From positions 243,389-307,388 of the forward strand of contig CABFPE010000499.1 in assembly GCA_900660155.1 (NCBI GenBank): a stretch of DNA of 64,000 nt. The letters run 5' to 3'. This DNA comes from Hofstenia miamia (Eukaryota > Xenacoelomorpha > Acoela > Hofsteniidae). The notes under the pieces were generated by a model. It was given only the letters and a program-made list of their open reading frames with translations. It did not search any database and was not told the origin of the DNA. Positions 23,143 to 33,915 of the stretch are shown here, one piece after another. The position numbers and the translations under genes were made by a program. How positions within the stretch are numbered: the stretch's first letter is position 1; each line of letters begins with the position of its first letter.

Positions 23143-24084
23143 TACGTTTTGTGTTCTTGCATTTCCTGGAATTATCCAATAAAAAAATGCATAGAATCAA
23201 CTGATAAATATCCTGTTAATGTATTGAGAAAATACTCTTTTACGCCTTGAGGTAATTATTCTTCAGATTTGGAATCAAAATTGATGGCTTCAGTAGAGGA
23301 TCCTCATCAGAAAAAAAAGTTGTTGACACTTTTCATTTTTTCAGAACCTTCTGTACCTACAGTAGAAATGCCCTTTTGAAGTGGATATAAAACAACAAAA
23401 TTCGATTATTTATATTTATATTTATACAATTTGGACGTATGTGAAAATTTTCGTATCTAGCCAAACAGCGCTCGCGAAAGCTGTGCACAACCCATCCCAA
23501 AGAAATTCTTACGTCGCAGATTTTTAAGATGAGAAAAACGTATTTTTGCTTGAAGCAAAATAGTTTTCCCATAGCAAAGTACTGCATTCTTTATTAAAAA
23601 TAGAGCATTATATACAAATTACGAGTGTATATCCAATCCACGTCTACCCTTGATATTATCACAATAATTGCAAAATGTTATGCAAAATCACTTAATAAAT
23701 ATGATTCAATCATGAACATTATAATTGCGATTTCCATGCCCGTGGCCGGCCTGTAGCCCGTATGCATGAAATAGGCCCAGTGTTGGTTTGTCCGTGCACG
23801 TATTCTAAACCAGCCCACTATGGCCTAAGCATAATGTTATTTAACTAAAATAGCTTAATGCAACCAGCAAGCCTTCAACTGTGCTATTAAAAAGAAGCAC
23901 TTAAACTATCATAGCCATCAATAAAAAAATTAAGTTTTATTTTGAAATGACTGAGAAGTTCAATTTGACGACTATAAAATCATAATTAAGTGTCGTTTTG
24001 AGAAGATTATTCAACAAGATTTGTGAATCATTGAGAAAGCATGCTTCAGCCGTCATAACCATAATCAAAGCTTAAAGGGGGGTG

Positions 24085-24202
24085 CCACACGATGGGCTTT
24101 TGCGCTAGTTAAGTGCACTCTGTGTAGCATGTTTTCCCGCGCGAGGTAATTGCAAGATAATTACTCTCGGAACATATGCCGGGGCGTGAGTTCACCGTGT
24201 GG
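24085..24202. mobile_element. possible MITE (copy 1)
   Basis: The left end reads CCACACGATGGGCTTTTGCG and the right end, reverse complemented, CCACACGGTGAACTCACGCC. These imperfect inverted ends enclose a GC-richer 118-bp segment (CCCGCGCGAGG in the middle) that contrasts with its surroundings. The exact boundaries and target duplication are unclear, and the superfamily is unknown. Confidence 0.45.
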
Positions 24203-24340
24203 TATATTCCATGGTATTCTACAAGGGAATATCAGAAATGCCAGATATTTTATTTGTTGCTGCAGCACCTCGAAACTGAAAGCTCACAAATATTGGAAAT
24301 TTTAATATTTTTTTAGTTCTTGGGCGGCAACATAATGTAG

Positions 24341-24565
24341 GAACTGTGTTTCATTACGGTTCGTCCTGAAGCTATAACGGAACAACAAGGGCGATCATTT
24401 CTTTGCAGTCAGGTTGAGATACTCGAGAATGTCACAAAACTAATACAGGGGAAGAAATGCAAAGAAAAGCTGAATGTCTTACAGGAAATCTCGATTTACG
24501 ATCCATGCAAATTTTGCACAAGTTATAAAGAAAAAAGATGCATGCAATTAATGTTAATCCTTTAA
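24341..24565 (+). pseudogene. orphan coding-like ORF, 74 codons, no ATG (copy 1)
   Basis: After an in-frame TAG an open frame without early ATG runs to TAA. It reads ELCFITVRPEAITEQQGR, then VEILENVTKLIQGKKCKEK, DPCKFCTSYKEKR. It has balanced amino-acid use, four Cys-containing clusters and many charged residues, unlike random AT-rich translation. I do not recognise it. An acceptor-like TAG lies directly upstream, so it could be a terminal exon, or a fragment of an old transposon gene. It appears again in the duplicate at 27151-27375. Confidence 0.3.
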
Positions 24566-26894
24566 ATTTTCCATATACAGAAATGTACTTCTAGTCTAAG
24601 TGGGACCAATTCAAGAACCATAACGAATGTTCATGACTGCTGCTCAGGTGAAGCAACATTTATGTGTCTATTGGTAAAAAATTTATATCTTAGTAATTAA
24701 ATATCTAATTTCTATGCATATCTCAAAGCATATTTTCCAAATTTCGGTGCATTGTTTGATTACACATATTTCGGGATATTTTTAAGCAATTGAAACCGGG
24801 CCCTAACCATAATTGGCAACTCACTCAACAGTTTGAAAATAATTAAATTGAAACTACGCTGCACTGGTTGTAGGTCATTTTAAAATAAGTGAATTACATT
24901 AATTCGTTTTCTGAAGTTCACAACTTAAACTTCTTACATTACAATATAATGTACATAAGTACTATATTATTATTAAGTCAATATCATAAGATGACAGTGG
25001 AATGGAATTCTTTAAAATTGATGAATGCAAAAAATTTTATGTGAAATATATTTTGTACTGTTTTGTAATTTCTACGATAAATCTACATGAAGATAAGTGT
25101 TACACGAAATGCATATACATAGATATATATATATATATAGAACCGTATGCTCGGCTCGTGCCGTTACGGGCCCTATTCTAGTTGATATATTTAGGAAACC
25201 TTCAATTGACATTTGGAATCTGGGTATTATTCGAGTTTAGCCGCTTGGTTAATGCTTATAATGGAGCATGTTCTTCAATTTTTGTGAGGTCATACATGGT
25301 AGAGGAGCATTGGAGTGTTAAACCTCCAAACCTTTATGCAGCAACATTTTTCAAATTTTCTTTTCATTGTTTCTCTCTATTGATGTAGTTTTCAATTGTG
25401 CTTTATAATATTTGTAAGGAATTTATAGATGGTAAGTATTTCATTTGGAAACATATGACAAACTTTGCAAATACATAAGTTTAGCCAGTAATGCAATTTC
25501 TTTTACAATACAATTATGTCTGCCCTTGTCGATAAATGTGGAAGATGAGAAAGTGCAAGTGATGTAAACGCTATTATCTAACATGAGCTGAGCCTGATTA
25601 TGCTTGGGTTGAAGATTGATCTTCAAAATGGACGTAAAATTTTCTTAAATATGGTTCATATAAATGGACCAAAAATGACCGAATTAGTGTTACTTTAAGT
25701 GGGCTGGACGATCTTTAGTGTGACCCAAACTTTTTTAAACCTGGGTGAGCTTATGCCAAAATTTTTGTTTCATGTCTTGATATATTTAAAACCAGAAAGA
25801 CTCCTAAAAAGCCTTCTTTAAATATTCAATTTTATCAAAATCATGTATATAAATAAAATGAATTTTCAAAATAACTTAATCATGAATCTTATGTGAATTC
25901 AAAATACAGATACAATTTAATTGGTAAAACTTATATACATAATTTCTTGCANTACGTTTTGTGTTCTTGCATTTCCTGGAATTATCCAATAAAAAAATGC
26001 ATAGAATCAACTGATAAATATCCTGTTAATGTATTGAGAAAATACTCTTTTACGCCTTGAGGTAATTATTCTTCAGATTTGGAATCAAAATTGATGGCTT
26101 CAGTAGAGGATCCTCATCAGAAAAAAAAGTTGTTGACACTTTTCATTTTTTCAGAACCTTCTGTACCTACAGTAGAAATGCCCTTTTGAAGTGGATATAA
26201 AACAACAAAATTCGATTATTTATATTTATATTTATACAATTTGGACGTATGTGAAAATTTTCGTATCTAGCCAAACAGCGCTCGCGAAAGCTGTGCACAA
26301 CCCATCCCAAAGAAATTCTTACGTCGCAGATTTTTAAGATGAGAAAAACGTATTTTTGCTTGAAGCAAAATAGTTTTCCCATAGCAAAGTACTGCATTCT
26401 TTATTAAAAATAGAGCATTATATACAAATTACGAGTGTATATCCAATCCACGTCTACCCTTGATATTATCACAATAATTGCAAAATGTTATGCAAAATCA
26501 CTTAATAAATATGATTCAATCATGAACATTATAATTGCGATTTCCATGCCCGTGGCCGGCCTGTAGCCCGTATGCATGAAATAGGCCCAGTGTTGGTTTG
26601 TCCGTGCACGTATTCTAAACCAGCCCACTATGGCCTAAGCATAATGTTATTTAACTAAAATAGCTTAATGCAACCAGCAAGCCTTCAACTGTGCTATTAA
26701 AAAGAAGCACTTAAACTATCATAGCCATCAATAAAAAAATTAAGTTTTATTTTGAAATGACTGAGAAGTTCAATTTGACGACTATAAAATCATAATTAAG
26801 TGTCGTTTTGAGAAGATTATTCAACAAGATTTGTGAATCATTGATAAAGCATGCTTCAGCCGTCATAACCATAATCAAAGCTTAAAGGGGGGTG

Positions 26895-27012
26895 CCACAC
26901 GATGGGCTTTTGCGCTAGTTAAGTGCACTCTGTGTAGCATGTTTTCCCGCGCGAGGTAATTGCAAGATAATTACTCTCGGAACATATGCCGGGGCGTGAG
27001 TTCACCGTGTGG
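26895..27012. mobile_element. possible MITE (copy 2)
   Basis: Identical copy, at the 2810-base offset, of the candidate at 24085-24202. It exists only because the surrounding segment is duplicated and is not an independent insertion. Confidence 0.45.
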
Positions 27013-27150
27013 TATATTCCATGGTATTCTACAAGGGAATATCAGAAATGCCAGATATTTTATTTGTTGCTGCAGCACCTCGAAACTGAAAGCTCACAAA
27101 TATTGGAAATTTTAATATTTTTTTAGTTCTTGGGCGGCAACATAATGTAG

Positions 27151-27375
27151 GAACTGTGTTTCATTACGGTTCGTCCTGAAGCTATAACGGAACAACAAGG
27201 GCGATCATTTCTTTGCAGTCAGGTTGAGATACTCGAGAATGTCACAAAACTAATACAGGGGAAGAAATGCAAAGAAAAGCTGAATGTCTTACAGGAAATC
27301 TCGATTTACGATCCATGCAAATTTTGCACAAGTTATAAAGAAAAAAGATGCATGCAATTAATGTTAATCCTTTAA
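27151..27375 (+). pseudogene. orphan coding-like ORF (copy 2)
   Basis: Identical to the frame at 24341-24565 because it lies in the duplicated segment. It adds no independent evidence for the gene. Confidence 0.3.
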
Positions 27376-28773
27376 ATTTTCCATATACAGAAATGTACTT
27401 CTAGTCTAAGTGGGACCAATTCAAGAACCATAACGAATGTTCATGACTGCTGCTCAGGTGAAGCAACATTTATGTGTCTATTGGTAAAAAATTTATATCT
27501 TAGTAATTAAATATCTAATTTCTATGCATATCTCAAAGCATATTTTCCAAATTTCGGTGCATTGTTTGATTACACATATTTCGGGATATTTTTAAGCAAT
27601 TGAAACCGGGCCCTAACCATAATTGGCAACTCACTCAACAGTTTGAAAATAATTAAATTGAAACTACGCTGCACTGGTTGTAGGTCATTTTAAAATAAGT
27701 GAATTACATTAATTCGTTTTCTGAAGTTCACAACTTAAACTTCTTACATTACAATATAATGTACATAAGTACTATATTATTATTAAGTCAATATCATAAG
27801 ATGACAGTGGAATGGAATTCTTTAAAATTGATGAATGCAAAAAATTTTATGTGAAATATATTTTGTACTGTTTTGTAATTTCTACGATAAATCTACATGA
27901 AGATAAGTGTTACACGAAATGCATATACATAGATATATATATATATATAGAACCGTATGCTCGGCTCGTGCCGTTACGGGCCCTATTCTAGTTGATATAT
28001 TTAGGAAACCTTCAATTGACATTTGGAATCTGGGTATTATTCGAGTTTAGCCGCTTGGTTAATGCTTATAATGGAGCATGTTCTTCAATTTTTGTGAGGT
28101 CATACATGGTAGAGGAGCATTGGAGTGTTAAACCTCCAAACCTTTATGCAGCAACATTTTTCAAATTTTCTTTTCATTGTTTCTCTCTATTGATGTAGTT
28201 TTCAATTGTGCTTTATAATATTTGTAAGGAATTTATAGATGGTAAGTATTTCATTTGGAAACATATGACAAACTTTGCAAATACATAAGTTTAGCCAGTA
28301 ATGCAATTTCTTTTACAATACAATTATGTCTGCCCTTGTCGATAAATGTGGAAGATGAGAAAGTGCAAGTGATGTAAACGCTATTATCTAACATGAGCTG
28401 AGCCTGATTATGCTTGGGTTGAAGATTGATCTTCAAAATGGACGTAAAATTTTCTTAAATATGGTTCATATAAATGGACCAAAAATGACCGAATTAGTGT
28501 TACTTTAAGTGGGCTGGACGATCTTTAGTGTGACCCAAACTTTTTTAAACCTGGGTGAGCTTATGCCAAAATTTTTGTTTCATGTCTTGATATATTTAAA
28601 ACCAGAAAGACTCCTAAAAAGCCTTCTTTAAATATTCAATTTTATCAAAATCATGTATATAAATAAAATGAATTTTCAAAATAACTTAATCATGAATCTT
28701 ATGTGAATTCAAAATACAGATACAATTTAATTGGTAAAACTTATATACATAATTTCTTGCATTTAAAAAGAAA

Positions 28774-28798
28774 TTATATATATATATATATATATATA
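28774..28798. repeat. (TA)n array at gap edge
   Basis: TA dinucleotides run directly into the run of N, so the gap was probably caused by this microsatellite. Confidence 0.9.
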
Positions 28799-29798
28799 NN
28801 NNNNNNNNNNNNNNNNNNNNNNNNNNNNNNNNNNNNNNNNNNNNNNNNNNNNNNNNNNNNNNNNNNNNNNNNNNNNNNNNNNNNNNNNNNNNNNNNNNNN
28901 NNNNNNNNNNNNNNNNNNNNNNNNNNNNNNNNNNNNNNNNNNNNNNNNNNNNNNNNNNNNNNNNNNNNNNNNNNNNNNNNNNNNNNNNNNNNNNNNNNNN
29001 NNNNNNNNNNNNNNNNNNNNNNNNNNNNNNNNNNNNNNNNNNNNNNNNNNNNNNNNNNNNNNNNNNNNNNNNNNNNNNNNNNNNNNNNNNNNNNNNNNNN
29101 NNNNNNNNNNNNNNNNNNNNNNNNNNNNNNNNNNNNNNNNNNNNNNNNNNNNNNNNNNNNNNNNNNNNNNNNNNNNNNNNNNNNNNNNNNNNNNNNNNNN
29201 NNNNNNNNNNNNNNNNNNNNNNNNNNNNNNNNNNNNNNNNNNNNNNNNNNNNNNNNNNNNNNNNNNNNNNNNNNNNNNNNNNNNNNNNNNNNNNNNNNNN
29301 NNNNNNNNNNNNNNNNNNNNNNNNNNNNNNNNNNNNNNNNNNNNNNNNNNNNNNNNNNNNNNNNNNNNNNNNNNNNNNNNNNNNNNNNNNNNNNNNNNNN
29401 NNNNNNNNNNNNNNNNNNNNNNNNNNNNNNNNNNNNNNNNNNNNNNNNNNNNNNNNNNNNNNNNNNNNNNNNNNNNNNNNNNNNNNNNNNNNNNNNNNNN
29501 NNNNNNNNNNNNNNNNNNNNNNNNNNNNNNNNNNNNNNNNNNNNNNNNNNNNNNNNNNNNNNNNNNNNNNNNNNNNNNNNNNNNNNNNNNNNNNNNNNNN
29601 NNNNNNNNNNNNNNNNNNNNNNNNNNNNNNNNNNNNNNNNNNNNNNNNNNNNNNNNNNNNNNNNNNNNNNNNNNNNNNNNNNNNNNNNNNNNNNNNNNNN
29701 NNNNNNNNNNNNNNNNNNNNNNNNNNNNNNNNNNNNNNNNNNNNNNNNNNNNNNNNNNNNNNNNNNNNNNNNNNNNNNNNNNNNNNNNNNNNNNNNNN
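28799..29798. other. assembly gap, 1000 N
   Basis: Exactly 1000 N, a placeholder length. Open frames across it are meaningless. Confidence 1.
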
Positions 29799-30499
29799 AT
29801 TTAAAACAATAATTTTTGGCATTTTTTTGGCTGGCTACAAAAATTATTACCGCACAACCCCCACAGGAATCCCCGCAAGCCAAAATTTCACCCAACTACA
29901 ACACAATAAGCCTGGTGTTACTAAACTTCTATCATTAACTAAGGAAATACATTGTGTTATTCACTCAGAATAATATGTACTGAATACCCATTACACTAGA
30001 ATTAGTCTTCCATTATGAAATTTCCTCCTTGTTACTAAACTTTCATCACTTTTGGAAAACAATGCCTTCACCTCCTGTCATACTAAAGCAGGCGGGCACA
30101 TACAACACAAATAGTATTATGCTATTCAATTATAGCTTGTTTGCAGATTCTAACCATTCCCACTGGTTGCACCATCCTAAGATGAAATTGAGACACTTAT
30201 TTCAAGCAATTTCGATTGACACCACCGAAACATCCCTCACGTGATAAGGTTAAAGATTGCAAGCTACATAAAATCTACAAGAACGTACTCTCTTTAATAT
30301 ACCTATGTCTATGAGTAGCTCTCCAAGTTTCATTTGGTATATCTAATGAAGAAAAAATTGATGGTCTCCAAAATAATGAGAGAAGCACAGGTCCAAAGGC
30401 TACTATTTGCTGTTGCATAATGATAGAAATGACTTAGAAACACTGTTTGTTTGCACTTTTGATTCTAATTATAAGACACAAATAGCATTGTAGTGTGAT

Positions 30500-30502
<3 letters not shown>
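29799..30502. other. intergenic, nothing recognised
   Basis: No gene or repeat supported. A short C-rich patch lies at 29850-29895. Confidence 0.45.

Positions 30503-30562
<60 letters not shown>
30503..30562. repeat. (TA)n microsatellite, about 30 units
   Basis: Longest uninterrupted TA array in the window. It ends about 100 bases before the piggyBac element. Confidence 0.95.
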
Positions 30563-30568
<6 letters not shown>

Positions 30569-30668
30569 TGGTAACATTTTATATTTGAAATAATTCTAAT
30601 TGTGCCATTATTATGTAGCTATGGTTATCATATAAAATGAAATCTTAGACCACCTGGCGTCTATTTAA

Positions 30669-32375
30669 CCCCTTCGGAAAGAATGGGTCATATATGACCC
30701 ATAGATTTTTTTGCCTTTGATCCATGGTATTTCATAGTTATCCATACATTAAACTATGGGATTTTTATAAATTTGACAAATGATGACCATCAAGTTTTTT
30801 GAAATTATTTGTTAGGTTTCTAACATCACATGTATGATGTGATTTTTGTTTTTTGATATTTATTCAATATTTCCTCACCATTTATTCGTGCTGAATTTCT
30901 ATTTTCGCATATTTTTCTTATAATTTATAACGTTATTTAGACATGTTATCAGAATATTGTGACGTCTGTATTATATCTGTGGTCACTAGGTCTGATAGCA
31001 TTATGGGTCACATAAGACCCATTCGGTCTCAACTGCGGTTTTTCCTTCTCTGAAATACATACGGCATTCATTTATTACGCACTTTAACAGTGCTTAGTGA
31101 AGTGCAGGACAATGGACCGATTTATCTGCTTTCTACAATTGGTGGATCCGATATGTTCCACGGAAAAGGGAGACAAGAGTTCATCAGGAGAAGGTTAATG
31201 CTCCTTATCCAAAGATCAGGCCCGTGGCTCGCATTTGCAAGTTAGGAGGGCGATTGCCCAAAAAGTTTAATAAATTAATCATTGTTTTACTCATATGAAA
31301 TAGTTTCCCACTTTTTCATTCAATTTTCAAATAGAATGGAATTAGTATTTTAAATATTTTAACAAAATATATTCACTCTAACTTAGTTACAGAATATTAG
31401 AATTAATACTATTGAGTTTTGCATCCAGGATGGTGGGCGGTAGGGATCCAAGTGGCCCAAAGGGGAGTTCCATGCCTCCTGGCCCCCTTACCCACCGCCC
31501 TGCCAAAGGTGCCCCACGCGCACAACGTCGCTATTAAAGGGACTGATTTAATGGACCAAAAGTCTAAAGCGTACTGTTTTGATATAAAGGATCATTTGAA
31601 ATATTACAGGAAACGATTCTACGACTATTTAGACATGGCTATTGTCAATGCTTTCGCTTTGCAAGAAACCTTGCTTTGGATGGAGAAAATATATTAATCA
31701 GGGGCCGAAGTTGGATCCCATCGTCCAAAAACTCTTCTGGATTTGTGAAGGCGGCAGGTTTCGGTCTCATTGGAACCCTTACTTCACACACATATTCTGC
31801 TCAAACACTAAAAGTAGATCTACCGACAAGAAATCAGATTCATGAAATTGTGATGTTGGAATCAAGTGAGCGCTATCATTGGTTATCAAGCAGGAAAAAA
31901 CAAATGGAAAAACTTTTTTTATAGTGTTCAGCTTTAATCTGTTTTTTTCTCTATCTGAACTTCGCAATTGTATCATATTTCTAAATATAATTCTATTTAA
32001 TTGCATGGAAATCTTGATGGCATCACATTTTCCTTGGTTACTATCACGGACCTATACATGTAATTATGTATTGTACATTGTGATAAATTTAATTCATTAG
32101 CATCTCTAATCACTAATATTAACATTTTTATTTATAATGTTGAATATTAGTCTCATACATAAAGATATATCTTCTCAGCAATAATATAAATATAGGAATG
32201 AAATTGTGATAAAAGCGTCGTATGAGACCCAAAATTTTAAATCTGTCTACTACTTTCAAAAATTGAAAAAAATTTCCAATATTAAATTTCCCAACTTTTA
32301 TCATATTGATTTAAAATACTAATAATTGTAGAAAACATTATTTGAGCAGTTTTAAAAAGTCTTCCTCCGAAGGGG
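30669..32375 (+). mobile_element. piggyBac-type DNA transposon, 1707 bp
   Basis: The element is bounded by TTAA on both sides (30665-30668 and 32376-32379), the obligate piggyBac target. The ends are inverted copies of CCCCTTCGGA. Just inside the left end is the palindrome GGGTCATATATGACCC. Related GGGTC/GACCC words recur at 31009-31022 and at about 32225. The interior encodes a degraded piggyBac transposase on the plus strand. At 1.7 kb it is shorter than autonomous elements, in keeping with internal deletion. All three signs (target, ends, transposase) agree. Confidence 0.92.
31110..31924 (+). pseudogene. piggyBac transposase, broken
   Basis: The N-side remnant at 31113-31230 gives DRFICFLQLVDPICS and, in another frame, YPKIRPVARI, matching the RF..i...LH..D and y.KirPl... 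blocks. A large deletion follows. 31530-31670 gives NVAIKGTDLMDQKSKAYC and KRFYDYLDMAIVNAFALQ, the conserved YN..mgGvDl.DQ and lDma.vNa segments, including the third catalytic Asp of the DDD triad. The C-terminal part (31800-31924, another frame) reads LPTRNQIHEIVMLESSERYH but has lost the Cys-rich domain. Frameshifts at about 31685 and the internal deletion make it non-functional. A GC-rich insert-like stretch at 31425-31520 differs in composition. Confidence 0.85.
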
Positions 32376-32379
32376 TTAA

Positions 32380-33147
32380 AAATTTTCTCCAAACTTATTA
32401 GGAATCATGAAGATTGTGAAGCATGGACAGGTCTATTGAGGATCATGCTCTGAACCAATGCGTCGGAGACTTCGGGCAACGCTACACCTCGATGGTACAG
32501 GACTTGCTCGTGGAATAAGAACGAAAATGAAAGACTCTGCTCTATCACGTGGTGCTTTCAAATTGAGCATAGCTTTGATAAACATGGAAAAGAACATTTA
32601 ACTTAGTTTTATAAATATTTTGATGTTACCTACATTATATGTTCTTTCCCATATACTATAGACAATATTGATATATTATATAGAATTATGCTGTTAAACT
32701 ATCAGTTCATAACAGAATTATTTTTTCTGGATCCCCTTCTGAATAATGAGTAAATCTGCTCATGCAGAGTTGCAACATGTAGGCAGGGCCTTGCATCTTT
32801 CAGTTAGCCCAGCATGAACTTGTGCTTGTTTGACAATTACAAGCAAATCAGATTTTACTTTAAAATATCCTCTTTAATTTCAATGCATATGACATTACTT
32901 TCATGAAAACAAATGTCTCTCTTAAACTTACAACATTATATACTTTTATATATATGTTATTTTGCATCTTGTTCTGCTAACTATTGTTCAAAATGTTCTG
33001 CATTGGTTTTCCCATGTATAACCAATATTGATTGTATATCTGAACATATTTCTAACTTGAAAGCAATAAGATGAAATAAAACTTCTCGAGCAGATATTGA
33101 CAGGCTTTAGCCTGATCTTCTATCTTCGGCAGGTAGCAGGTTGCAAC
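32380..33147. other. intergenic, nothing recognised
   Basis: No gene supported. A GC-richer patch at 32440-32560 has no motif. Confidence 0.4.
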
Positions 33148-33331
33148 TAGAGATGCACCGGAATCCGGTATCCGGTAAAATTTAACTTTTTAGAAGTGAA
33201 ATTTTTGAGGAAAAGGCTATATTTTTCCATGATATGGAAGTGGTCATGCAACAAAACAAGTTGTTTTTCTGACATATCAGGACGTAGTCTACTTAATATT
33301 ATATTAAATTTACTATCCGGATCCCATCCTA
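33148..33331 (-). mobile_element. hAT-type non-autonomous element, 184 bp
   Basis: The left end starts TAGAGATGCACCGGAATCCG followed by GTATCCGG, a common hAT end style. The right end, reverse complemented, starts TAGGATGGGATCCGGATAG, a diverged match. The flanks GTTGCAAC (33140-33147) and GTTGCAAA (33332-33339) form a 7-of-8 target duplication of the hAT length. The minus strand between reads RLRPDMSEKQLVLL, resembling the hAT C-terminal dimerisation helix, so this may be a deletion derivative that kept the 3' end of the transposase. Confidence 0.55.
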
Positions 33332-33339
33332 GTTGCAAA

Positions 33340-33732
33340 CCTCTACTCATAGATATATTAATGGCTAAGAGTGCTAACAAAGAGCTAACATGAGTGCACC
33401 CACTGGTGGTTGTTATATATGTTCATATGAAAAATCGAGCCCTGATTAGTCCCAACCAGTCTACGTTAGGTTAGCCATGGTTAACGCTTTTACATTTCAA
33501 TCGCAGTTTTTAATATAAATATAAATTTGTGGTAAATATATTTAAAACAACCGACTTTGTGAAAGAATAAAATTTCCACTGTTAAGTATCTGAAAATCAC
33601 GAGTGAATGCACCAAATGTATACCTAAACAATGTCTTAAATACAATCCATCATCTGAAAAACAAATACACTTGATTGAAAGTAAACATGTTGAACGTCAA
33701 TTGCATTTGTTTGCTCTTAATTGTGGTGGTAA
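33340..33732. other. intergenic, nothing recognised
   Basis: No motif or repeat supported. Confidence 0.4.
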
Positions 33733-33915
33733 ATGATGGAAGAAAAAGTCGTTTCCAAAGATTGTAATTTTGTAAAGAAGTTTGGCGCTTTTATTGTCTC
33801 CATTCTTTTTTCTATATTGGTTCTGAGCAAGACAAAAGCTGATGATTTCGAAATGCAAAATATAAGTGAAAGAAGAAAAAGTTTGCTAATGAAAAAAGAA
33901 GAGTCGGCATTATAA
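33733..33915 (+). CDS. candidate small secreted or membrane-anchored peptide, 60 aa
   Basis: I do not recognise it. Two adjacent ATGs (33733 and 33736) open the frame; the second has A at -3 and G at +4, a good initiation context. A basic stretch (KK at 15-16) is followed by a hydrophobic core (FGAFIVSILFSILVLS) and a plausible signal-peptidase site after TKA, leaving about 24 residues (DDFEMQ... with RR and KK). An AATAAA lies at 34112-34117, about 200 bases downstream. The charge layout fits a signal peptide better than chance AT-rich hydrophobicity, but the gene is very short, so chance remains possible. It could also be a first exon. Confidence 0.35.
   Translation: MMEEKVVSKDCNFVKKFGAFIVSILFSILVLSKTKADDFEMQNISERRKSLLMKKEESAL

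Larger units (their letters stand above)
23143..25951. repeat. 2.8-kb tandem duplicate, copy 1
   Basis: Matches 25953-28761 at a constant offset of 2810 bases over its whole length. The only difference I found is G at 24035 versus T at 26845. A single N (25952) separates the copies. Near-perfect identity with an N at the joint points to overlapping haplotype contigs laid end to end rather than a biological duplication. Content: a CTGATGA/GAGGATCCTC hairpin (23296-23310), a MITE-like segment, an orphan ORF and a TA run (25124-25139). Confidence 0.97.
25953..28761. repeat. 2.8-kb tandem duplicate, copy 2
   Basis: Second copy of 23143-25951 (see there). It continues into unique sequence and a TA array at 28774-28798 before the assembly gap. 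The left flank of copy 1 and the right flank of copy 2 are the only unique edges, as expected for an assembly overlap. Confidence 0.97.

Noticed and set aside
23143..28761. True gene duplication in the 2.8-kb repeat
   Set aside because: One difference in 2.8 kb and an N at the joint favour an assembly overlap.
28686..29895. Long open frames of about 370 codons across 28.7-29.9 kb
   Set aside because: They are open only because they run through the 1000-N gap. The real sequence at each end is TA repeat or short noise.
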